DNA from: an uncultured bacterium
Lineage (GTDB): Bacteria; Cyanobacteriota; Vampirovibrionia; Gastranaerophilales; Gastranaerophilaceae
Direction of reading: 5' to 3'
Length of the DNA stretch: 64,000 bases
Assembly (NCBI GenBank): GCA_902475545.1
Contig: CABRZP010000005.1
Span: 1-64,000, forward strand
Shown here: piece by piece, positions 1 to 7,891 of the stretch
How the letters are laid out: every line of letters begins with the position of its first letter
Position numbering within the stretch: position 1 is the first letter of the stretch
Position numbers and translations under genes: made by a program
The notes under the pieces: generated by a model
Seen by the model: the letters and a program-made list of their open reading frames with translations, nothing else
Told to the model about the DNA's origin: nothing
Database searches by the model: none

Positions 1-56
1 TTTAAAGTTAAGTGAATTAAATGCTAAATTTTTATTTAAAAATATTATTAATATAT

Positions 57-596
57 TTATAAATAAAAATTCATATAACTTTCATCTATTGTGTCTTGCT
101 CGATGCCAATATAACGGAGTGTTACTGATGGAGAGGAGTGGTTAAAGATTTTTTGCAGGAGTACTATATCATTATATTTTTTATAATGATGATACCCAAA
201 TGTCTTTCTCAATGTATGTGTTCCAATTCTTTCTTTCACCCCAACGGCTTGTGTAGCCTTATTCAAAATTCTATATGCCTGTGCTCTATCAAGCCTGCAA
301 TGTTTTTGTGTATAAAATAGCGGTTGTTCCCCAGGCAAACCTTCTACAAATAAATTAATCTCCTCTTTTAAAAACCTATTAAGCGGAAATTTCTTATACT
401 TATTTGTCTTTTTCTCTCTAATTTCAATATAATCTCTGCCTTTTACATCCCCAACATCAAGCGATAATATATCAGATATTCTGAGCCCCGTATTTATCCC
501 AAAACTAAAAAGCAATGCATCTCTTGGCTTTTTTGCCAAATATTTTTTAATCTTTTGAATATCTTCTATCTTTTTTATAGGTTGTACTATATTCAT
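57..596 (-). CDS. Short tyrosine recombinase (catalytic domain only)
   Basis: Site-specific DNA recombinase of the phage-integrase (tyrosine recombinase) family. From the ATG at 596 the 179-residue protein shows the active-site set in order: Arg39 in GLRISD, a beta-hairpin lysine near 62-63, His127 and Arg130 in THTLRK, His153 in FNHSS, and the nucleophile Tyr162 in LRYIGI. It lacks the N-terminal core-binding domain of XerC/XerD-type proteins (about 300 residues) and is close in size to FimB/FimE-type DNA invertases, so a role in inversion or cassette mobility is as likely as phage integration. A TTG lies two codons upstream; neither start has a strong Shine-Dalgarno sequence. It reads away from a direct-repeat array and a chloramphenicol acetyltransferase gene. 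The family is sure; the biological role is not. Confidence 0.88.
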   Translation of the reverse strand: MNIVQPIKKIEDIQKIKKYLAKKPRDALLFSFGINTGLRISDILSLDVGDVKGRDYIEIREKKTNKYKKFPLNRFLKEEINLFVEGLPGEQPLFYTQKHCRLDRAQAYRILNKATQAVGVKERIGTHTLRKTFGYHHYKKYNDIVLLQKIFNHSSPSVTLRYIGIEQDTIDESYMNFYL

Positions 597-666
597 TTTC
601 AAACTCGCTTAATCACAGACAATGATTGCTTCTTTCCTGTAAAAAGTAAAGTAGAATGACACAAAA

Positions 667-721
667 TTTAAACACTATTTAAACGGTATTTAAACAGCGT
701 TCAAAAAGTGTTCAAAATTTC
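667..721. repeat. Five tandem 11-bp direct repeats (iteron-like)
   Basis: Units begin at 667, 678, 689, 700 and 711, exactly 11 bp apart. The first three start TTTAAAC and the last two TTCAAAA. A further TTCAAAA lies out of phase at 729. The 11-bp period is one helical turn, so bound proteins would sit on one face of the DNA, as in iteron or recombinase arm-site arrays. The array occupies the 307-bp gap between the recombinase and cat starts. Apart from this array and the hairpin at 790-818 that gap shows nothing else recognisable. Confidence 0.75.
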
Positions 722-789
722 GGCAATGTTCAAAATATACTTCCACCTGCAAAAAACATTTACCACTTCGACAATTCATTTACCCTCAA

Positions 790-818
790 AATACAACACA
801 ACTTCATTATGTTGTATT
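790..818 (+). promoter_or_regulatory. Inverted repeat upstream of the chloramphenicol acetyltransferase gene
   Basis: AATACAACA (790-798) and TGTTGTATT (810-818) are perfect 9-bp arms around an 11-nt loop, followed by CTATTTTTC. It could be a weak terminator/attenuator for leader RNA entering cat, or an operator. No leader-peptide ORF of the classical cat translational-attenuation type was identified. Confidence 0.4.
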
Positions 819-903
819 CTATTTTTCTGTGATATTGGCTTATAGCATCTTTTTGTATTTTTTAATCTTTAAAGATAAACTTCTTTATAGTAGGATAAAT
901 TTA

Positions 904-1542
904 ATGAAATTTAAAATAAAAGATAAAAATTGGAAAAGATATAATTTATTTTGGCATTATATAAATAATTTGCGTAATGTTCTTAGTATAACATGCGATA
1001 TTGATATAACTGAATTTCTACCTTATATAAAATCTAAAGATTACAGGTTTTATCCTTCTTTTATGTGGACAGTATGTAAAATTATTAATGCTCATGAAGA
1101 ATTCAGATTAGGCTGGGATGAAAATAATCAAGTTGGTGTGTATGATGTAATTCATCCATATTTTACACATTTTTTCAAAGAAGATGAAATGTGTGCTTTA
1201 TTCGTTGCTGAATACAATGAAAATTTAGAAGTTTTTCATAATAACTTTGTAAATATTATTGATAAATACAAAGATTGTAGAGCTTTTGATTTTAAAAATG
1301 TTCCTCCAAATGTTTTTAATGTTTCCTGTTTACCTTGGATAAATTATAAAAGTTTTGACATACACGTTTTTGATGAAGGAAAATATTTAGCTCCAGTAAT
1401 TACTTGGGGAAAATATGTTGAGAAAAATGGTAAAATAACTCTTCCATTTTCGTTTAACATCCATCACGCAGCTGCTGATGGTTATCACCTTTCAAGATTT
1501 TTCATTGAATTACAAGAATTACTAAATTCTTTTGAAGACTAA
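904..1542 (+). CDS. cat: Chloramphenicol O-acetyltransferase (type A CAT)
   Basis: Cytoplasmic trimeric-type CAT that transfers acetyl from acetyl-CoA to the 3-hydroxyl of chloramphenicol, inactivating it. The 212-residue length matches type A enzymes (about 213-220). The signature HHAAADGYH near the C-terminus holds the catalytic second His (about residue 188) and Asp192. Family landmarks such as FYPSF, INAHEEFR, VSCLPW and the APVITWGKY region are in the right order. The open frame continues upstream to a GTG at 829, but the ATG at 904 is preceded by AGTAGGA at a good distance and gives the standard N-terminus, so 904 is preferred. The neighbouring recombinase and repeats suggest horizontal acquisition. 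A xenobiotic acetyltransferase with another substrate cannot be excluded. Confidence 0.87.
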   Translation: MKFKIKDKNWKRYNLFWHYINNLRNVLSITCDIDITEFLPYIKSKDYRFYPSFMWTVCKIINAHEEFRLGWDENNQVGVYDVIHPYFTHFFKEDEMCALFVAEYNENLEVFHNNFVNIIDKYKDCRAFDFKNVPPNVFNVSCLPWINYKSFDIHVFDEGKYLAPVITWGKYVEKNGKITLPFSFNIHHAAADGYHLSRFFIELQELLNSFED

Positions 1543-1627
1543 TTTATAGAATTAAAGTTTTTATATAAAAGATCTATCTTATAGAGCTTTTAATCTTTTA
1601 TCAAAAGTTCTCTTATATTTTGGTTTG

Positions 1628-1740
1628 AACGCGAGTGAGCTGAGGGCGGAGGAGCTTTCTTTGGAGCAAGCAAAGCTTGTGAAAAGAAAGTCAGGAGACC
1701 CGTTAAATGCGAACGAGCAAGACAGTCCACTGCGGCCCAG
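1628..1740. repeat. Dispersed-repeat remnant, locally GC-richer
   Basis: This stretch is visibly richer in G and C than its AT-rich surroundings. It contains a hairpin (CTTTCTT...CAAGC / GCTTG...AAGAAAG, about 1656-1691) and a CCCGTTAAATGCGAACGAGC segment closely resembling the module CCGTTTAATGCGAG found twice, in opposite orientations, in the repeat cluster near 27.6 kb. It is read as a diverged member of the same repeat set. It does not encode a convincing protein. Confidence 0.5.
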
Positions 1741-1742
1741 AT

Positions 1743-1776
1743 AAAAAGAGGATAGGTTTTCCTAATCCTCTTTTTT
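1743..1776. terminator. Bidirectional rho-independent terminator
   Basis: Stem AAAGAGGAT / ATCCTCTTT extended by AGG/CCT with a one-base bulge, A-run on the left and T-run on the right. It serves the cat side on the plus strand and the convergent gene at 1805-2509 on the minus strand. Confidence 0.8.
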
Positions 1777-1804
1777 ATTTCATTAATTTAAAATTTATAA
1801 ACTA

Positions 1805-2509
1805 TTACGAGCCCCAGAAACAAGTTTCAGATACTCCTAGATGTTTTGCTAACTCTTCTTTATTAGCAAATTCAAGAGTCTCTATTTTACCGCCATTATT
1901 GATTTGTGCTCGGTAAGCCTCTGTTAATTCACCTGTTGCACTTTTTACTCGTTCGAAATGAATTTTTTGATTATCAATATGGAATGTACCGTATAATGGT
2001 TTTTTAAATCCGGCTTCCATATTATTAATATAATTCACATAAGAAATTTGTCTGCCTTGATTGTCAATGTATCTTCCGTAATTCCGTTCTGATAATACGA
2101 CGCCGTCTTTACCTAAATGCCAACTGCAAACGCCGGTTGATGGTTTCTTGCCAAATGTTTCTTGATAAGTTCTGCGTGTATTGTTTGCAAATTTAATGTT
2201 TTGACTGTTCATGACTAAGTTTCCGGTATTTCTATCATAAAATCTTTCTCTTGTTATTGTCGAACCGTCTGCATAAATTTGATTAGACGTTTTCCCCCGC
2301 AGGCCTTTATATGCAGCATTATATCTTAAATCCATTTCTATAAATGGAGTTTCTACAATTCTATTTTTTGCGGATAAAATTACTCCTTCTTTTTTAGCGA
2401 ATCCTTTTATTGTATTTGAGGAACGTGCATAGTTTTGCATAGCTCGTGTAATTGTTCTGTCTAATTGTTGCAAAGTAATACCTTTGCTTAATGACATCAT
2501 GATCCCCAT
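1805..2509 (-). CDS. Unknown lineage-specific protein, 234 residues
   Basis: I do not recognise a family. The start is supported by AAGGGGAAA seven bases before the ATG at 2509. There is no signal peptide or membrane segment. The N-terminal 50 residues are basic and helical. The middle contains a repeat-like run of short beta-strand segments (YADGSTITRERFYDRNTGN, then YGRYIDNQGRQISYVNY) of the bulky-aromatic/Asp-Gly type also seen in the proteins at 5275-6522 and 19134-20978. The protein ends at SETCFWGS. It is monocistronic, between a bidirectional terminator and manC. Only the coding call is supported. Confidence 0.7.
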   Translation of the reverse strand: MGIMMSLSKGITLQQLDRTITRAMQNYARSSNTIKGFAKKEGVILSAKNRIVETPFIEMDLRYNAAYKGLRGKTSNQIYADGSTITRERFYDRNTGNLVMNSQNIKFANNTRRTYQETFGKKPSTGVCSWHLGKDGVVLSERNYGRYIDNQGRQISYVNYINNMEAGFKKPLYGTFHIDNQKIHFERVKSATGELTEAYRAQINNGGKIETLEFANKEELAKHLGVSETCFWGS

Positions 2510-2610
2510 AAAAATTTCCCCTTTATAATTTGTAATATATTTATAAAGTTTTTTTTCATAGAAATTGCTAAATTATAAAGAAATATAAATTTTAAAAATT
2601 ATATTTATCC

Positions 2611-3981
2611 CTAAACTCTTCCGTACATATCTTCATAGCGAATAATATCATCTTCGGACAAGATATCACCTTTTTGAATTTCAATAATTTCTAAATCTTC
2701 TTCAAAAGGGTTTTGAAGAGAATGTATTGCTTTAACATCAATATCAATACTGTGTCCCGGAGATAGGATATGATCTTTTCCTTCCAGAACTACTTTTGCC
2801 ATGCCTGAAAGTACTACCCAATGCTCACTTCTGTGATTGTGGGATTGAACAGATAGCTTTTGACCAACATTTACGTGAATAATTTTTGTTTGAAACCCTT
2901 TTCCTTCTGCAATAACTGTGTAAAATCCCCAAGGACGATAAACAGTTTTGTGAACTTTTTGAGTTCCGTCATGTTGTTCTTTTAAGGTTTCGTAAATTTG
3001 TTTAACTTCTTGAGTTTTATCTTTTTTGCAAGCAAGAATTGCATCTTCTGTTTCAACAATTACAGTATCTTCCAGTCCTATTGTTGCAACAAGTTTTGAT
3101 GATGAATAAATAAATGAATTTTTCGAATCTTTGTCTAATACATGACCTACAAATACGTTATTATTTTCGTCTTTTGGACTTACTTCATATATTGATTTCC
3201 AAGAACCTAAATCTTTCCAATCAGATTGAAGTTCAACCATCATAATATTTTTACTTTTTTCCATAACCGCATAATCAATTGAAATATTAGGCATTTGTTC
3301 AAATTCTGTAAATGGAACTGTTTTTTCCGAACAGTTTAAATTTTTTGTGATTTTTGCGATTTCCGGTGAATAATGTTCAAGTTCCTGAATTATTGTAGAA
3401 GTTTTAAACATAAATATACCGCTGTTCCAGAAATAATTTCCATTTTTTATATATTTTTCTGCTGTTTCTGAATCAGGTTTTTCTGTAAATTCTGTTACTT
3501 TGCCATTTTCGCAGTGAATATAACCAAATCCTGTTTCAGCATAATCAGGTGTTACACCGAAAGTTACAATAAAACCTTGATTTGCGAGTTTTTCGGCTTC
3601 TTGTACTGATTGGATAAATTTTTCATCGTCTGTAATTTGTAAATCTGATGGAACAACCAGAATAATTTCATCATCATTAGAGGTTTCTGCAATGTATTTT
3701 ACTCCCATTGCTATTGCAGGAGCTGTATTTTTTGAAATTGGTTCGGATAAAATAATAGAATTTTGGCTTAATTCTCCTAATTGCATTCTTACATTGGCAT
3801 TATGCTTAGTATTTGTAATGCTGATAATATTTTGAGCCGGAATAAATTTATTCAATCTTTCAAATGTAGATTGCAATAGACTTTTTTCAGCACACAAGTT
3901 TAGTAGTTGTTTCGGGTATAATTCTCGAGAAAGCGGCCATAGTCTGCTTCCTGAACCTCCTGCTAAAATTATTCCGAACAT
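2611..3981 (-). CDS. manC: Mannose-1-phosphate guanylyltransferase / mannose-6-phosphate isomerase
   Basis: Bifunctional enzyme for GDP-mannose synthesis, feeding surface polysaccharide and GDP-fucose-type sugars. The N-terminal nucleotidyltransferase begins with the nucleotide-binding signature GGSGSRLWPLSR (residues 8-19) followed by PKQ, and contains TEKPD and NSGIFMF. The C-terminal roughly 105 residues, from RPWGFYTVI, form the type II phosphomannose isomerase cupin with HNHRSEHW and SIDI...IHSL metal-site segments. At 456 residues it is close to the usual 470. AAGGAGC precedes the ATG at 3981. It stands alone. A guanylyltransferase role is secure; isomerase activity is inferred from the intact cupin. 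Confidence 0.93.
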   Translation of the reverse strand: MFGIILAGGSGSRLWPLSRELYPKQLLNLCAEKSLLQSTFERLNKFIPAQNIISITNTKHNANVRMQLGELSQNSIILSEPISKNTAPAIAMGVKYIAETSNDDEIILVVPSDLQITDDEKFIQSVQEAEKLANQGFIVTFGVTPDYAETGFGYIHCENGKVTEFTEKPDSETAEKYIKNGNYFWNSGIFMFKTSTIIQELEHYSPEIAKITKNLNCSEKTVPFTEFEQMPNISIDYAVMEKSKNIMMVELQSDWKDLGSWKSIYEVSPKDENNNVFVGHVLDKDSKNSFIYSSSKLVATIGLEDTVIVETEDAILACKKDKTQEVKQIYETLKEQHDGTQKVHKTVYRPWGFYTVIAEGKGFQTKIIHVNVGQKLSVQSHNHRSEHWVVLSGMAKVVLEGKDHILSPGHSIDIDVKAIHSLQNPFEEDLEIIEIQKGDILSEDDIIRYEDMYGRV

Positions 3982-4140
3982 ACAAAGCTCCTTTTCTATC
4001 TATCCCTTAATACTATTATACTATGTCAACATGTGTTGGCAATAGAGAGAAATATATTACAAAATTTAATAAAAACTTTAATTGTTAATTTTTGTAAATA
4101 CAGATTTGAAAATACCTCAAATCCTTTTATAATGCCCTAT

Positions 4141-4180
4141 ATGATATGATATGATATGATGTGATGCGGTGCAGTGCGGT
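4141..4180. repeat. Degenerating pentanucleotide tandem repeat
   Basis: Eight consecutive 5-bp units: ATGAT four times, then GTGAT, GCGGT, GCAGT, GCGGT. It lies about 160 bp upstream of the gene at 4339 in a 357-bp intergenic gap. Such simple repeats can vary in copy number by slippage. With the two palindromes that follow, it accounts for what is visible in the 3982-4338 gap. Confidence 0.7.
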
Positions 4181-4181
4181 C

Positions 4182-4205
4182 AAACTTTTGAAAAAAAGTT
4201 TTTTT
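4182..4205 (+). terminator. AT-only hairpin with T-run (possible attenuator)
   Basis: AAACTTTT (4182-4189), loop GAAA, AAAAGTTT (4194-4201), then TTTT. The stem has few G-C pairs, so termination would be weak. It lies between the pentamer repeat and the gene at 4339, where it could act as a leader attenuator. Confidence 0.4.
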
Positions 4206-4260
4206 ACATCTTTGTAAGACAAATTTAAGCATCTGATTTTGGGAAAAATGATACGTCGTT

Positions 4261-4283
4261 AGTAACAAATGACATTTGTTACT
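4261..4283. promoter_or_regulatory. Perfect 11-bp palindrome upstream of the 4339 gene
   Basis: AGTAACAAATG (4261-4271), one central A, CATTTGTTACT (4273-4283), a perfect dyad about 55 bp before the start codon. The length and position suit a dimeric repressor/activator site or a 5'-UTR hairpin. It has no T-run, so it is unlikely to be a terminator. Confidence 0.6.
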
Positions 4284-4338
4284 GCGATGAATTTTGTCTG
4301 CAAAAGTTGGGAAAAATTTTATTTGAAAGGAAAATGGC

Positions 4339-5139
4339 ATGGCAGAAAATTATTTATGGCAAAATATTGGTAATCAAGGCTTTAACAAATATGGTAAAGG
4401 TGTTATTGGACCGGGCAGTAAGGAATCAATTCAACGAGCTGTAAATTTTCATGCCGGTGTGCCTGCGGGTACTAAATTCCCTGTAACTGATCCAAGTTTG
4501 ATTACAGAAATTGAAGTTTTGTCAAAACCTACTCATATTAGTAATCGTTGGGGAGGCTTTGGTACAGATTATAAAATGAAACCGGGTGAATTACGTATGA
4601 CATACGGTCAACAAGCAGTTGATTGGATGGATAAACGTTGGCAAAAATTTGCTGCAGCTAAAGGTAAAAAGACATTATTAGACCAAGCAGGCAGTGTTGA
4701 TGTTAAATTGATGGAATCTACTCATAGAGATGCCAGAACCGGTGAATATTTAGTTGGTAAATTACGTAAGCTGGGCGATAAAATTAAAGCTGTTAAAGAT
4801 GCAAATATAGGTATTACTATTCCAACTGAAGAGATGACACATGTACTTACTTCAGAAGCAGCTAAAACCGGTGCAGCAGCTACTAAATTAAAACCGGGTA
4901 TGGTAATTGCTCATGATGCACTTGGGGTTTATACTCCTCCGTTAAAAACATTGTTGAAAAAGAATAAACCTGTAACTGAATTAGGTCAAGCAATTTTCAA
5001 AAAACTTCAAAAATTCCAACATATTCAAGAAGTAGCAACTGATTATGCTAAAAAAGGTCTTATTCCAAAAGAAAGTGCTGACAGATATGTAAATATGGCT
5101 TGGAAATTTGTACAAAAATGGGCTAAAAAAATAAAATAG
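4339..5139 (+). CDS. Unknown protein, 266 residues
   Basis: Family not recognised. A Shine-Dalgarno GAAAGG sits eight bases before the ATG. The protein is soluble-looking and strongly basic (frequent KK and RK), with no signal peptide. The last about 80 residues are predicted helical and lysine-rich (LLKKNK, KKLQKFQ, KFVQKWAKKIK), suggesting nucleic-acid or membrane-surface contact. It is transcribed alone, with a leader holding the pentamer repeat and palindrome, and ends at a clear terminator. The regulated-looking leader is the most informative clue. No function is proposed. Confidence 0.7.
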   Translation: MAENYLWQNIGNQGFNKYGKGVIGPGSKESIQRAVNFHAGVPAGTKFPVTDPSLITEIEVLSKPTHISNRWGGFGTDYKMKPGELRMTYGQQAVDWMDKRWQKFAAAKGKKTLLDQAGSVDVKLMESTHRDARTGEYLVGKLRKLGDKIKAVKDANIGITIPTEEMTHVLTSEAAKTGAAATKLKPGMVIAHDALGVYTPPLKTLLKKNKPVTELGQAIFKKLQKFQHIQEVATDYAKKGLIPKESADRYVNMAWKFVQKWAKKIK

Positions 5140-5159
5140 TCTGAATAGTAAGAATAAAA

Positions 5160-5188
5160 ATACCCTCAATTTTGAGGGTATTTTTTTA
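5160..5188 (+). terminator. Rho-independent terminator
   Basis: TACCCTCAA / TTGAGGGTA stem with a 2-nt loop and a T7 run, directly after the 266-residue protein. Confidence 0.88.
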
Positions 5189-5274
5189 TTAATAATTTGT
5201 AATATTTAGTCAATTAATTAGTTTGTTTTGTTTTATACAAACCAGTGTAGTAAATGTGTGAAAAGGAAAAATAA

Positions 5275-6522
5275 ATGATTAATTCTGTAAATTCGAACCC
5301 TATGATTCAAGCTGTGGCACAAAATAGTACCAAAAATGTTATGACAGCACCACAGCCTGTTCAGATAAACAATGCTCCAAATGTTGATATGAAAGGAACT
5401 GAGGCTCTTGCTTCTTATAATAAATCTATGGTTGCTGTAAATGAACCTAAGGTTCTTGAACCTGCTATTCCTACAGTTCTACAACCGGAAGCAATTCACA
5501 GTATGCCGGGTGAACGAATTTATAGTTCTTCCGGAAATTTGAATGCTATCGGTGTTAATGATGGTAAACTTACAACAATTTATTCAATGGATGTAATGGC
5601 ACCAAATGATGCTATAAGCAAAATTGAAACTTATGATAATGCTACAGGTAAACCTGTAAAAATCCAAAAAAATTATAATCTTATAGAAAATGGCAAAATG
5701 CCTCAAAATTTCTATACAGAAATCTCAGAATTAAATCCTGATGGTAAAGTTGTTAAATCAACGATTTATTCAGACGGAAAACTTGACTGTGTAAGAGCAT
5801 TTGAATACGGTCCGAATAATTATTCAAAAATTTATAATGTATCAGAAAAAGGTGCTTCCATTGAAGAAGATTTTGGAGATAAGACATTCAAAATGACAAG
5901 ATTTGACAAAAATGGTCAAATAACTTCTGTAGAAACTCACGATATTGAAAACGAAAAAATTGAAACAATACAATATCAAAACGGATTTCCTTCAAAAATA
6001 ATGAATGAAACTCAATCTCCTATTCCTAATACAACCGGAAAAAATCCTCAAAATGATCCTGATTTAATTCCATTTGAACCATATGTTTTAGGATATGATC
6101 CGAAAGAAGTTCAAGGTGAAAAAAGAAATTATTCAAATGGCTCATTAGAAGCTATTTTTACACAAACCGCAAATGGTGAAATTACTCATTTCTTTAATCT
6201 TGACGGAACACTAAGAACAATTTTTGATGACACAAATAATCACAAAAGAGATATAACTTTTGAAAGAGATTTTGGCGGTAATGTAAGTTCTTATAAAATC
6301 TCAGAAAGATTTTCTGATGATATTGTTAAACATACAAGATACTTTGAAGATGGTTCGTATGATGTAGAAGTTGCTAATGATAAAAACAAAACAAGTAAGT
6401 ATGCGTGTTATACAAAAGAAGGCAGACTTGGTTCATACGTTGAGCATTCAGGCGACGAAAGTATGATTATGATATTTAACAAAAAAGGCGAACTTGTTTC
6501 TTTAAAACATCGTAATGACTAA
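5275..6522 (+). CDS. YD/RHS-like repeat protein, no signal peptide
   Basis: Protein of 415 residues. The first about 70 residues are Asn/Gln/Pro-rich and look disordered. From about residue 75 to the end there are degenerate beta-hairpin repeats of 20-25 residues with the pattern F/Y-x-x-x-G-x-hydrophobic, for example YSDGKLDCV, RFDKNGQITSV, FFNLDGTLRTI, FEDGSYDVEV and FNKKGELVSL. This resembles YD/RHS or MORN-2-type repeats. There is no signal peptide or membrane segment. AAAAGGAAA precedes the ATG. A related style occurs in the 19134-20978 protein. A surface or secreted scaffold is possible but would need a non-Sec export route. Confidence 0.7.
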   Translation: MINSVNSNPMIQAVAQNSTKNVMTAPQPVQINNAPNVDMKGTEALASYNKSMVAVNEPKVLEPAIPTVLQPEAIHSMPGERIYSSSGNLNAIGVNDGKLTTIYSMDVMAPNDAISKIETYDNATGKPVKIQKNYNLIENGKMPQNFYTEISELNPDGKVVKSTIYSDGKLDCVRAFEYGPNNYSKIYNVSEKGASIEEDFGDKTFKMTRFDKNGQITSVETHDIENEKIETIQYQNGFPSKIMNETQSPIPNTTGKNPQNDPDLIPFEPYVLGYDPKEVQGEKRNYSNGSLEAIFTQTANGEITHFFNLDGTLRTIFDDTNNHKRDITFERDFGGNVSSYKISERFSDDIVKHTRYFEDGSYDVEVANDKNKTSKYACYTKEGRLGSYVEHSGDESMIMIFNKKGELVSLKHRND

Positions 6523-6536
6523 TTGCAAAATTATAA

Positions 6537-6572
6537 AAGGCGGGAACTCTTAATTATAAGAGTTCCCGCCTT
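6537..6572. terminator. Strong 15-bp hairpin, probable terminator
   Basis: AAGGCGGGAACTCTT and AAGAGTTCCCGCCTT are perfect arms around AATTAT. The following T-run is weak (GCATTTTC). Confidence 0.75.
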
Positions 6573-6641
6573 GCATTTTCAGGTATATTGCTTTTATATC
6601 TCCTTTTTAGTAAAATATATACAAAAAGTGAAGGAGAAAAT

Positions 6642-6905
6642 ATGGCTCAACAATTTAATCCACAAGGAATGAATGCTCAAAATATTAAAAAACGCTATGC
6701 CGTTTTAGTTTTTATTAAAAGTTCAACAGCACCTTTAGTACTGTATGTAAAAGACGCTCAAGTACTTTATGATGAATTAATAGAGAAAATGCAGTCTCCG
6801 CAAGCAGTTCTAATTGAAAAAGAAACTGAAGGTCCTTTGAAGAAAGCCTGTTTTCTATCTAATCAGATTGCAGCAGTTGCAATTCAAGAAGAACAATATA
6901 TTTAA
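6642..6905 (+). CDS. Small conserved-looking protein upstream of DUF177/rpmF
   Basis: An 87-residue soluble protein of unknown family. The ATG at 6642 is chosen over an in-frame upstream codon at 6588 because GAAGGAG lies directly before it. It has a compact alternating beta/alpha look (AVLVFIKSS, APLVLYVKDA, AVLIEKE, AAVAIQEEQYI) with a basic KKRY near residue 15. It is 43 bp upstream of the DUF177 gene in the same direction, so probably in the ribosomal L32/lipid synthesis operon. Confidence 0.72.
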   Translation: MAQQFNPQGMNAQNIKKRYAVLVFIKSSTAPLVLYVKDAQVLYDELIEKMQSPQAVLIEKETEGPLKKACFLSNQIAAVAIQEEQYI

Positions 6906-6948
6906 ACTTTGCCGGAATTAATGTTCCGGTAATATTTAAGAGAATATT

Positions 6949-7449
6949 ATGGAAAAAATATTATTACTAGAAGATTTAGAAAATGCCGAAAATAAAACAC
7001 TTTACTGTACTTTTGATGAAGAAATTGAAGGTATAGATTGTGTTGGACCTATTCATGCCGATTTAACAGCAAGATCGCTGGGTGATTTTGTGCAAATTAC
7101 CGGACATGTGTCAGGGACAGTAAATCTTGAATGCGATTTGTGTTTGGAGAAATTTGAACATAAATTGGATTTTGATATTGATGAATTGTACTCAAAATGC
7201 TCTCTATTCGGAGATTATGAAGAATCAGGGATTGAATTTGAAATCAAAGACGGGCAGTTTGTTACTGATTTGGAAGGGCAAAAAGAGATAGATATTTATG
7301 ACTTATTGTATCAATCTGTAATATTAAGTTTTCCAAATAAAAAAGTTTGTGGTATTAATTGTAAAGGGAAGGAATTTCTCTCAGAAGAAAATATTCCCGA
7401 CCCTAGGTTGGATGTCTTTAATAACATTCAGATTGACCTAAAAAAATAG
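6949..7449 (+). CDS. yceD: DUF177 (YceD) family protein
   Basis: A 166-residue member of the DUF177/YceD family. In bacteria and chloroplasts this family is encoded next to rpmF and linked to 23S rRNA accumulation and ribosome assembly. The family core is visible: a beta-rich N-terminus, then GTVNLECDLCLEKFEHKLDFDIDELY with its CDLC pair, followed by an acidic tail region with DIYDLLYQSVILSFPNKKVC. It is directly upstream of rpmF and the fab genes, the classical arrangement that ties ribosome and membrane synthesis together. Confidence 0.85.
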   Translation: MEKILLLEDLENAENKTLYCTFDEEIEGIDCVGPIHADLTARSLGDFVQITGHVSGTVNLECDLCLEKFEHKLDFDIDELYSKCSLFGDYEESGIEFEIKDGQFVTDLEGQKEIDIYDLLYQSVILSFPNKKVCGINCKGKEFLSEENIPDPRLDVFNNIQIDLKK

Positions 7450-7485
7450 TTAGTAAGTACAGAAAATAAAAAAGGAAAAAGACAA

Positions 7486-7812
7486 ATGGCAGTACCTAAG
7501 AAAAGAACAGGACATTCTGCTCAAGGCAGCAGAAGAGCTAATTGGAAAGCTACAAAGCCTGAAACAACTAAATGCCCTAATTGCGGCGAAACAGTTTTAA
7601 CTCACACTGTATGTACAGCATGTGGAACTTACAAAGGACAACCTGTAAAATTAGCTGATAAAGCTGCAGCTGAAGCTGCTGCTGCTCCGGCTAAAAAAAC
7701 AGCTAAAAAATCAACTAAGAAAGCTGCCCCTAAAGCAGAAGAAAAAGTTGAAGAAACTAAGGTTGAAGAAGTTAAAGCTGAAGAATCTGTTGAAGAAAAA
7801 ACAGAAGAATAA
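7486..7812 (+). CDS. rpmF: 50S ribosomal protein L32 with long C-terminal tail
   Basis: Structural protein of the large ribosomal subunit. Residues 1-55 are the typical L32: MAVPKKRTGHSAQGSRRANW then a zinc ribbon CPNCGE...CTACG. Typical L32 is about 57-60 residues; this protein is 108. The extra about 50 residues are a low-complexity Ala/Lys stretch (AAPAKKTAKKSTKKAAPK) that turns into a Glu/Lys/Val acidic tail. AAGGAAA precedes the start. A hairpin after the gene at 7821-7857 separates it from plsX. The core call is secure; the tail is unusual and its role unknown. Confidence 0.95.
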   Translation: MAVPKKRTGHSAQGSRRANWKATKPETTKCPNCGETVLTHTVCTACGTYKGQPVKLADKAAAEAAAAPAKKTAKKSTKKAAPKAEEKVEETKVEEVKAEESVEEKTEE

Positions 7813-7820
7813 TTTTAAGG

Positions 7821-7857
7821 TAACAAGAAGCGACAATTTAATTGCCGCTTCTTGTTA
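7821..7857 (+). terminator. Hairpin between rpmF and plsX
   Basis: TAACAAGAAGCG / CGCTTCTTGTTA, 12-bp perfect arms with an inner CAATTTAATTG. The T-run is poor (ATTAAAT), so it may be an attenuator or RNA-processing site rather than a full stop. Confidence 0.6.
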
Positions 7858-7891
7858 ATTAAATACGGATGACTTGGAGAGAGAATAAAGT

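Noticed and set aside
829..903. N-terminal extension of CAT from a GTG at 829
   Set aside because: It adds a 25-residue hydrophobic segment absent from the family, while the ATG at 904 has a ribosome site and gives the standard N-terminus.
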